From NCBI GenBank assembly GCA_027306745.1, contig DAHUZD010000282.1:1-5570 (forward strand): DNA of 5,570 bases, in the 5' to 3' direction. Each line of letters starts with the position of its first letter. Positions within the stretch are counted from its first letter, which is position 1. Below, piece by piece: positions 1-5,570 of the stretch. This DNA comes from Acidobacteriaceae bacterium. Its GTDB lineage: Bacteria > Acidobacteriota > Terriglobia > Terriglobales > Acidobacteriaceae. The notes under the pieces are model-generated. The model was not told the origin of the DNA and searched no databases. It worked only from the letters and a program-made list of their open reading frames with translations. The position numbers and the translations under genes are program-made.

Positions 1-1194
1 ACGCCGCTGCGGCGGCAGATGGATTATCTCCGCCAGGCCGCGGGCAGCAAAGAGGCCGCCAAGGAACTAAAGCTCTACGGACTGCGCGACTTTTTCACCT
101 CGCGCTTCCGCCACTACTCGCAAAGCATCTTTGAGGAAAACATCGCGCTGGCGCGCAGACACTTCCGCGCCGGTGCTCTGCTCTCGCTGGTGGGCACGCT
201 GGGATATTACAGCGCCTACGCCTATGTGCTGTGGCGCACGATTCACGGCGTGCTCAGCATCGGCGACCTGTACATTCTGGCCTCGGCAATATTGCAGGTC
301 AGCACCAACATTCAGCAGATTTTCGTCAACACATCGGGCATTGCCGATCAAGCGCTCTTCCTGACAGACCTGATCGCCTTCTTCCAAATGCAGCCCACCG
401 TTCGCTCCAAACCGCAGGCGCTGCCAATACCCCGCCCGATCACGCGTGGCTTTGAGTTTCGCAATGTCTCCTTCACCTATCCGGGAACCAGCCGCACGGT
501 GTTGAAAAACTTCAACTTTCATCTGCATCCCGGCGAACGCGTGGCCTTAATCGGCGAAAATGGCCAAGGCAAAACGACCATCGTCAAACTCATCACGCGG
601 CTTTACGATCCAACCGAAGGGCAGATTCTGCTCGACGGCATCGATCTGCGTGAATACGATCTGGAAGATTTGTGCCACGAGATTGGCGTCATATTTCAAG
701 ACTTTATGCGCTATGAGATGACCGCGCGCGACAACATCGCCGTGGGCCGCATTGAGGAGCGCGACAACCTGGTGCGCATCCAGTCCGCAGCGCATCTGAG
801 CCTGGCCGATGAGGTTGTGGCCAAGCTGACGCAGGGCTATGAGCAGCAATTGGGACGCAGGTTTGAAGGCGGCGTGGATTTGTCTGGCGGCGAATGGCAG
901 CGGCTGGCTTTGGCGCGCGCCTATCTGCGCGATGCGCAACTGCTGGTGCTCGACGAACCGACAGCCGCCTTGGACGCACGCAGCGAGATGCAGGTCTTCG
1001 AACGTTTCGCAGAGCTGACCTTGGGTAAAATGGCCCTGTTGATTTCGCACCGTTTCTCCACTGTGAAAATGGCCGACCGCATCGTGGTGCTCTCCGGCGG
1101 CATACTGGTGGAGCAAGGCTCGCACGCGGAGTTGATGCGGCACGGCGGACTCTACGCAGAAATGTTTGAGATGCAGGCGGCAAGTTACCGGTGA
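1..1194 (+). CDS. ABC exporter, membrane domain-ATPase fusion (5' end missing); probable glucan exporter
   Basis: Half-transporter of the type that works as a homodimer in the inner membrane and uses ATP to export a substrate. The frame is open from base 1, so the gene begins upstream; 397 codons are seen and about 200 N-terminal residues are probably missing. Numbering from the first codon here, residues 57-78 and about 86-106 are hydrophobic and fit the last helices of a type 1 exporter membrane domain. The ATPase domain is complete: A-loop Tyr160, Walker A GENGQGKTT (185-193), Q-loop Gln233, signature LSGGEWQ (294-300), Walker B LLVLDE (D318, E319), D-loop AALD (322-325), H-loop His350. 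All catalytic residues are present, so it should be active. The end QAASYR looks natural for this family. The stop overlaps the start of the glucan synthase by four bases. Substrate is inferred from that neighbour only: beta-1,2-glucan, as for NdvA/ChvA. A lipid or other exporter is the alternative. Confidence 0.93.
   Translation, partial: TPLRRQMDYLRQAAGSKEAAKELKLYGLRDFFTSRFRHYSQSIFEENIALARRHFRAGALLSLVGTLGYYSAYAYVLWRTIHGVLSIGDLYILASAILQVSTNIQQIFVNTSGIADQALFLTDLIAFFQMQPTVRSKPQALPIPRPITRGFEFRNVSFTYPGTSRTVLKNFNFHLHPGERVALIGENGQGKTTIVKLITRLYDPTEGQILLDGIDLREYDLEDLCHEIGVIFQDFMRYEMTARDNIAVGRIEERDNLVRIQSAAHLSLADEVVAKLTQGYEQQLGRRFEGGVDLSGGEWQRLALARAYLRDAQLLVLDEPTAALDARSEMQVFERFAELTLGKMALLISHRFSTVKMADRIVVLSGGILVEQGSHAELMRHGGLYAEMFEMQAASYR
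1175..1194 (+). promoter_or_regulatory. Weak ribosome binding site and GTGA stop/start overlap
   Basis: The exporter stop TGA (1192-1194) shares bases with a GTG (1191-1193) that opens the synthase frame. An in-frame TGA lies at 1167-1169 and no start codon comes between, so this GTG is the first possible start. A purine-rich AGGCGG at 1175-1180 sits ten bases upstream and is only a mediocre Shine-Dalgarno match. The next in-frame ATG is at 1341 (residue 51) and would remove residues of a charged helical N-terminus. The arrangement suggests translational coupling: ribosomes finishing the exporter restart on the synthase. This is inferred from layout, not shown. Confidence 0.65.
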
Positions 1195-2126
1195 ACATTC
1201 CTCCCACAATTCGAGAACTGGAACGGCAGGGCGAAGAGTTTGCGCGGCATCACACTCTGCTGGCCCGCTCTATTGATCCGCATCCCTTCCGCAAGCATGC
1301 ACAGCAAACGATCCGCTCCATCGCCGCGCTGGCGCAATACATGGATGGCCCGTTCGCCGCGTCGCAGGCACAAATGCAGACACAGCCGCTGGCGGGCGTG
1401 CAAAAGCTGCGCGAACAGACCCGCCTGCTACGCACCGCTGCTGGCGAAATCCGCGACACTTTGCGCATCTTCCGCAGAATTCCTGCCTCCCGCGCCGCTA
1501 CGGGCGCTGAGCAGCCGCGCGCCATCAGCGTGGCGCAGGCATGTCTGGCCGCAACACGTTTTGACGGAACCACAGAAAGCATCTGCGCATTCCTGACTGG
1601 TTTTCAACATGAAGCCGCGCTGAACCTGCATGAACTGCTCGCTGTTCCCGCGGCCATCAAACTCGTCTTGCTAGAGCAGATTCTGGCCCATGTCAACGGA
1701 GCCTTGCAACGCTTTGAAGCCAGCGATGAAGTACTGTCCACTTCCATCGCTTGCCTGCAGCAGGTGCAAAACACTCCTTGGCCGGGAGCATTGGAGTCTC
1801 TGATCGCCTTTGAACCGATATTGCGCACGGATCCAGCCGGGGTGTATCCCAACATGGATGCAGAGAGCCGCCATCTGTACCGCCTCGTCATTGCGGAACT
1901 GGGCGCGCGCTCCGATTACCCAGAAAAGGACGTGGCGGCCATCGCCTGCGAACTGGCGCGCGCCTCTTTGCAAAATCCTGACGCAGACCCGCGCGTGCGC
2001 GACCGCAAGGCGCACGTTGGCTACTATCTACTGGATGCAGGGCGCAGCGAACTGGAACGCAACTGCCGCTATCGCCCCTGCGCATTGAACCGCGTACAGC
2101 AATGGATGCGCCGTTACCCGGATGAT
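1191..2126 (+). other. N-terminal cytosolic region of the glucan synthase
   Basis: Residues 1-312 lack membrane segments and are mostly helical by composition. The start (about 1-50) is charged and His/Arg-rich. Recognisable family stretches are LNLHELLAVP followed by a KLVLLEQ helix, DPAGVY (214-219) and HVGYYLLDAGR (275-285), all of which occur in the same order ahead of the first membrane segment in cyclic glucan synthases. No catalytic role is known to me for this part. The order and matches support GTG 1191 as the right reading frame and show that the gene has no large N-terminal deletion. Confidence 0.75.
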
Positions 2127-5100
2127 TTTTACGTGGCTGGCATCCTGGTGATCTCGCTGCTGATTCTGGCAATTATTCTGTTGCCGCTGGTTCCTTACTA
2201 CAATCCGCTGGGCGTGCTGGCCTTTGGCGGCCTGCTGCTTTTGCTGCCCGCTTCGCAAGGTGCGGTTGAGCTGATCAATCACACCGTCACCGCCCTGCTG
2301 AAGCCGCACTCCCTGCCCAAGCTGGACTTTAATGCCGGCATTCCCGCCGAGAACAAAACTCTGGTGGCCGTGCCCGCTCTGCTACTCAACGAACACCAGA
2401 TTCACGAGCTGGTGGAAGACTTGGAGATTCGCAGCCTCGCCAACCAAGACCCCAACATACATTACGCCCTGCTCAGCGACCTGCCAGATTCTGAAGAGCG
2501 TCCGCAGGAGCGCGATCTGCATCCGCTGGTATTGCTGGCCGGTCGCCTCATTGAACAATTAAATGCTCGCTATGCTGGCAACGCCTCCAGCCGTTTCGTT
2601 ATGCTGCACCGGCATCGCATCTTTAACCCGCGCCAGGGCGTGTGGATGGGATGGGAGCGTACGCGCGGAAAACTGCTGGACCTGAACCGGCTGCTCATGG
2701 GCGGCTTGGACTGCTTCCCGTTCAAAGCTGGAGACACGACGGTGCTGGCGGGTGTGCGCTACGTGCTGACGCTCGACGCAGACACCTGCCTGCCCCGCGA
2801 TTCTGTGCGCCGCATGGTGGGCGCAATGGCACATCCTCTGCATCGCGCCATCATTGATCCAGATCGCAGAATCGTCACTGCGGGCTATGGCCTGCTCCAG
2901 CCACGCGTAGGCATCACGGTACACTCGGCGGCGCGTTCGCGCTTGGCTGCGGTTTACTCCGGGCAGACAGGCTTGGACATATACTCCTGCGCCGTCAGCG
3001 ACGTGTATCAAGACCTGTACGGCGAGGGCATTTTTACCGGAAAAGGCATTTATGAGGTTGCCGCGCTGCATACAGTGCTTGAGCGCCGCTTCCCGCAAAA
3101 TGCGCTGCTGAGCCATGACCTGATCGAAGGCGCATACGCACGCGCCGGCCTGTTGAGTGACGTGGAGGTCATCGACGACTACCCATCGCACTACAGCGCG
3201 CAGAGCAAACGCAAGCACCGCTGGGTGCGTGGCGATTGGCAAATCGCGCGCTGGATGTTCTCTCGCGTGCCAGACGAAAATGGCTCCCCCGTTCCCAATC
3301 CCATCTCAACCATCTCGCGCTGGAAGATCTTCGACAACCTGCGCCGCAGTCTGGTGGAACCTGGAACGTTCTTCCTGCTGATCGCCGGCTGGTTCCTGCT
3401 GCCCGGCAGCGCACGATACTGGACGCTGGCGACGCTGCTGCTGCTCTTTGTTCCGGTGCTGGTGCAGACGGCCTTCGCCACCGTGCGCGCAGCATTCGAG
3501 GAAAAGACAGGAACGGTGCGCGCAGCGCTGCGTGACTCCTTGAACTACCTCATCGTCACGAAGCTGAATTTCCTGTTCCTAGCGCACCAGACCTTGCTGC
3601 TGGCCGACGCCATCTTCCGCTCGCTGATCCGCAGCCATGTGACCGGCACACGCCTTTTGGAGTGGGAGACGGCAGCCGAGGCAGAGATGGGAGCAGCCAA
3701 ACGCACGCCGGCAGAATTGACCCTGCGCATTACGCCCGTGGTCTGCGCAGTGCTGGCCGGACTGGCCTTTCTGCTGCATCGCTCGGAGTGCATTTGGATT
3801 TTGCCCGTCTTGTTTCTCTGGTCCATTGTGCAGCCTGTGACATGGTGGCTCAACCGTCCCTATGGCAGCGGGCAGCAAAATCTCTCCGCAGCCGACACTC
3901 GCTTTCTACGCAAGGTGGCGCTGCGCACCTGGCGCTACTTTGCTCGCTACTCTTCACCGCGCCATCACGGGCTGTTGCCGGACAACGTTCAAGAAGCCGA
4001 CCACCGCGAGGCCGCGCGCATCTCACCCACAAACCTGGGCCTGCTGCTGAATGCGCGCCAGGCCGCGCTGGTGCTGGGCTATCTGACGCTGCCAGAGCTT
4101 CTGGACGCGACGCTGCAAAATCTCACACTGCTCGAACGCTTGCCGCAGTGGCGCGGTCACTTGCTCAATTGGTACGCGACGGAAACGCTGGAGCCGATCG
4201 AGCCGCGCGTGGCCTCTGCCGTGGATAGCGGAAACTTTTTGGCATCGTTGTGGAGCCTGCGCATGGGCACGCTGGAGATGCTGCGCACGCCGTTGATTTC
4301 CCCAGCGCTGCGGGAAGGCCTGCAGGATGTCTACTGGGATCTGGCTGCGCCGGCTGCCGATGCGCGCAGCGTGATGGACGCACTGCAATCCTCGCCAGAG
4401 ATGTGGCTGCATACGCTGTTGGCCACCGCAGTGCAGTCCACCGCGACCCATGGTGATGATGAATTCACCGCACGCATTGCAGCCATCCAGCACTTGGCGG
4501 AAACATATTTGCCCTGGCTGCTGCCCCGTTACGCTTTGCTCGCGCAACACTCTGACCTATTGCTGCACCGGCCACCAGAGAGTTTCACCCCAGAGAGCGC
4601 CATCACCTTTGCGGATGATCTGCAGTTGGCGTTGCAAAAGGATTCTGTGTCGCTTGTAGAGCCAGCGCTACACCTATGCAAGGATCTGCTGGCGGCTCTG
4701 CCCGCAGCCCAGGCGGCCCTGCGCGCCTTGACGCAAAAAATCCGCGACGTGGCCAGCCGTGCTGAACGGCTCTCGCAAAAAATGGAATTCCGTCCGCTGC
4801 TGAACCCGGCGCGCATGTTGCTCTCGATTGGATATGAAACCACGCAGGACAAACAGTTGGGCGCCTGCTATGACCTGCTGGCCTCGGAGTCGCGCATGGC
4901 CGCATTTCTGGCCATCGCCAAAGGCGACATTCCGCAAGAGTGCTGGTTCCGGCTGGGCCGCGAACACACCTTGGTGCAGGGCCACCCCGTTCTGCTCTCT
5001 TGGACGGGCACGATGTTCGAATATTTGATGCCCACGCTCTGGATGCGCACACAGCCAGAGACGCTGCTCGGCCAATCCTTCCCCATTGCAGTTCTGGCGC

Positions 5101-5570
5101 AACGGCGCAGCGTGCCCGACAAAAAAATTCCATGGGGAATTTCTGAATCCGGCTACAGCCAAACCGATGCCGCAGGCAATTACCACTACCACGCCTTTGG
5201 TGCGCCATCGCTAGCTCTACAACAGTCACCGACCGGCTCGTTGGTGATTGCGCCCTATGCCAGCGTGCTAGCGCTGGAATTTGGCCTGAAATATGCGCTG
5301 CAAAATTTGAAAAGGATGGAGCAGATGGGCTGGCTGGCAGAGTTCGGATTTTACGAGGCCGCCGATTACTCCAGCACCGTGCAACATGAGGAAGGCACAC
5401 GCTACACGCTGGTGCGTTCTTGGATGGCGCATCACCAGGGCATGTCGCTGCTGGCGCTGACCAATCTGCTGGCGGACAAGCCATTCCAGCGCTGGTTCCA
5501 CGCCGATCCGCGCGTGCGCGCCACGGAGTTGCTACTGGACGAAAAGCCGGTGAAGACTGTGCGCAACTCC
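1191..5570 (+). CDS. ndvB: Cyclic beta-1,2-glucan synthase, NdvB/ChvB/Cgs family (3' end missing)
   Basis: Large inner-membrane enzyme that polymerises glucose from UDP-glucose into beta-1,2-glucan and closes the chain into a ring. The frame is open for 1460 codons from GTG 1191 to the window edge without a stop or frameshift. Order of parts: cytosolic N-terminal region (1-312) with family motifs DPAGVY (214-219) and HVGYYL (275-280); membrane hairpin (315-360); GT84 domain (about 370-700); two more hairpins (727-760 and 849-887), giving six membrane segments; and the glycoamylase-like/GH189 cyclisation domain (about 895 to the edge). Family members are usually near 2800 residues and end in a GH94 phosphorylase-like domain that sets ring size; about half the protein is therefore probably outside the window. 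It overlaps the exporter gene by four bases, pointing to one operon. The symbol is used at family level; orthology to rhizobial ndvB is not shown. Databases may label such proteins 'glucoamylase family protein', after the middle domain only. Confidence 0.92.
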   Translation, partial: MNIPPTIRELERQGEEFARHHTLLARSIDPHPFRKHAQQTIRSIAALAQYMDGPFAASQAQMQTQPLAGVQKLREQTRLLRTAAGEIRDTLRIFRRIPASRAATGAEQPRAISVAQACLAATRFDGTTESICAFLTGFQHEAALNLHELLAVPAAIKLVLLEQILAHVNGALQRFEASDEVLSTSIACLQQVQNTPWPGALESLIAFEPILRTDPAGVYPNMDAESRHLYRLVIAELGARSDYPEKDVAAIACELARASLQNPDADPRVRDRKAHVGYYLLDAGRSELERNCRYRPCALNRVQQWMRRYPDDFYVAGILVISLLILAIILLPLVPYYNPLGVLAFGGLLLLLPASQGAVELINHTVTALLKPHSLPKLDFNAGIPAENKTLVAVPALLLNEHQIHELVEDLEIRSLANQDPNIHYALLSDLPDSEERPQERDLHPLVLLAGRLIEQLNARYAGNASSRFVMLHRHRIFNPRQGVWMGWERTRGKLLDLNRLLMGGLDCFPFKAGDTTVLAGVRYVLTLDADTCLPRDSVRRMVGAMAHPLHRAIIDPDRRIVTAGYGLLQPRVGITVHSAARSRLAAVYSGQTGLDIYSCAVSDVYQDLYGEGIFTGKGIYEVAALHTVLERRFPQNALLSHDLIEGAYARAGLLSDVEVIDDYPSHYSAQSKRKHRWVRGDWQIARWMFSRVPDENGSPVPNPISTISRWKIFDNLRRSLVEPGTFFLLIAGWFLLPGSARYWTLATLLLLFVPVLVQTAFATVRAAFEEKTGTVRAALRDSLNYLIVTKLNFLFLAHQTLLLADAIFRSLIRSHVTGTRLLEWETAAEAEMGAAKRTPAELTLRITPVVCAVLAGLAFLLHRSECIWILPVLFLWSIVQPVTWWLNRPYGSGQQNLSAADTRFLRKVALRTWRYFARYSSPRHHGLLPDNVQEADHREAARISPTNLGLLLNARQAALVLGYLTLPELLDATLQNLTLLERLPQWRGHLLNWYATETLEPIEPRVASAVDSGNFLASLWSLRMGTLEMLRTPLISPALREGLQDVYWDLAAPAADARSVMDALQSSPEMWLHTLLATAVQSTATHGDDEFTARIAAIQHLAETYLPWLLPRYALLAQHSDLLLHRPPESFTPESAITFADDLQLALQKDSVSLVEPALHLCKDLLAALPAAQAALRALTQKIRDVASRAERLSQKMEFRPLLNPARMLLSIGYETTQDKQLGACYDLLASESRMAAFLAIAKGDIPQECWFRLGREHTLVQGHPVLLSWTGTMFEYLMPTLWMRTQPETLLGQSFPIAVLAQRRSVPDKKIPWGISESGYSQTDAAGNYHYHAFGAPSLALQQSPTGSLVIAPYASVLALEFGLKYALQNLKRMEQMGWLAEFGFYEAADYSSTVQHEEGTRYTLVRSWMAHHQGMSLLALTNLLADKPFQRWFHADPRVRATELLLDEKPVKTVRNS
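2133..2270 (+). other. Membrane hairpin 1 of the glucan synthase (two segments)
   Basis: Residues 315-335 (start VAGILVISLL) and about 340-360 (GVLAFGGLLLLLP) are two hydrophobic stretches separated by a short Pro/Tyr/Asn turn (PYYNP). Basic residues lie before the first (WMRRYP), which by the positive-inside rule keeps the N-terminal region and the following GT84 domain in the cytosol. Confidence 0.85.
2298..3290 (+). other. GT84 glucosyltransferase domain
   Basis: Processive inverting transferase domain that adds glucose from UDP-glucose to the growing chain. Motifs visible in order: ALLSDLPDS with first Asp D430; WERTRGKL (488-495), typical of the family; LTLDADTCLPRDS with the metal/UDP-binding DAD (529-531); DLYGEGIFTGKGIY (608-621), highly characteristic of cyclic glucan synthases; LLSHDLIEG with D643 in the candidate catalytic base position; and RKHRWVRGDWQ (674-684), the RxxRW form of the QxxRW motif of processive GT2-like enzymes. 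Every motif needed for catalysis is present. Roles of individual residues are inferred from GT-A fold enzymes of this type. Confidence 0.93.
3369..3851 (+). other. Membrane hairpins 2 and 3 of the glucan synthase
   Basis: Residues 727-738 (FFLLIAGWFLLP) and 744-760 form a second hydrophobic pair just after the GT84 domain, and residues about 847-862 and 868-886 form a third (CAVLAGLAFLL, then WILPVLFLWSIV). Between them lies an amphipathic stretch (about 765-845). Together with the first hairpin this makes six membrane segments, the number expected for this family, and leaves the following cyclisation domain in the cytosol. Exact helix ends are by eye. Confidence 0.8.
3873..5570 (+). other. 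Glycoamylase-like (GH189) cyclisation domain, reaching the window edge
   Basis: Domain that closes beta-1,2-glucan chains into rings by transglycosylation in known synthases. Motifs in order: LPDNVQE (929-935), SPTNLGL (945-951), RGHLLNWY (988-995), VDSGN (1011-1015), then a helical insert with low conservation (about 1016-1197), then MEFRPLL (1198-1204), SIGYE (1212-1216), LLASESR (1229-1235), WFRLGR (1252-1257), SWTGTMFEYLMP (1270-1281), WGISESGY (1315-1322), APYAS (1354-1358), FGFYEA (1385-1390), MAHHQGMS (1412-1419) and ATELLLDE near the end. The run from 1198 on matches the glycoamylase-like family (PF10091) very well from memory. E1233 and E1319 are my candidates for the catalytic pair, by conservation only. 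The domain is essentially complete here. Confidence 0.88.

Noticed and set aside
547..1209. Open frame of 220 codons on the - strand
   Set aside because: It is antisense to the exporter ATPase domain, which carries all ABC motifs in frame.
1195..1240. Possible terminator or promoter between the two genes
   Set aside because: The genes overlap, and no inverted repeat with a T run is seen. Any promoter would have to lie inside the exporter coding sequence, and I could not support one.
2559..3242. Open frame of 227 codons on the - strand
   Set aside because: It is antisense to the GT84 domain, whose motifs are intact in the + frame. The product is Ala/Val/Gln/His-rich with no family resemblance.
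3662..4228. Open frame of 188 codons on the + strand in another frame
   Set aside because: It overlaps the third membrane hairpin and the start of the cyclisation domain. Its sequence is low-complexity Arg/Ala/Gly and has no motif.
4735..5127. Runs of six or seven A (4735-4740, 4777-4782, 5121-5127) as possible frameshift or slippage sites
   Set aside because: Conserved domain motifs continue in the same frame before and after each run, so there is no sign of a frameshift. Nothing like a stimulatory hairpin was recognised.
5424..5447. His-rich MAHHQGMS as a metal-binding motif
   Set aside because: It is a standard conserved signature of the glycoamylase-like domain, with no further His/Cys ligands pattern nearby.
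4603..5484. Long open frame on the - strand (293 codons)
   Set aside because: It lies wholly opposite the cyclisation domain. The translation is rich in Pro, Arg, Ala, Ser and Cys with no recognisable motif, as expected from the complement of a GC-rich gene.

Overview
The window holds two genes on the + strand, both cut by the window edges, with no intergenic space. Codons are rich in GCG, CGC, CTG and GCC, and the base composition is moderately GC-rich. This fits a Gram-negative bacterium. The closest resemblance I recall for both proteins is to Acidobacteriota-type sequences, but that is a weak impression and not a placement.

Positions 1-1194 are the 3' two-thirds of an ABC exporter gene, encoding the end of the membrane domain fused to a complete ATPase domain. 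Positions 1191-5570 are the first 1460 codons of one very large gene that runs off the right edge. It starts with GTG inside the stop of the exporter gene (GTGA overlap) and has no in-frame stop. Its product has the order expected of a cyclic beta-1,2-glucan synthase (NdvB/ChvB/Cgs family): an N-terminal cytosolic region, a membrane hairpin, a GT84 glucosyltransferase with its D / DxD / D / RW motifs, two more membrane hairpins, and the glycoamylase-like cyclisation domain (now GH189). The usual C-terminal GH94 chain-length domain would lie beyond the window.

The likely joint role, inferred from family knowledge and the overlap, is as follows. The synthase builds a beta-1,2-glucan from UDP-glucose on the cytosolic side of the inner membrane and cyclises it, and the coupled ABC exporter moves the product to the periplasm, as NdvA/ChvA does in rhizobia. 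Such glucans serve in osmoadaptation and in host or surface interactions in Proteobacteria; the role in this organism is not known. I see no RNA gene, mobile element, CRISPR array, terminator or promoter. All other open frames of any size lie inside these two genes in other frames and look like by-products of GC-rich coding sequence.
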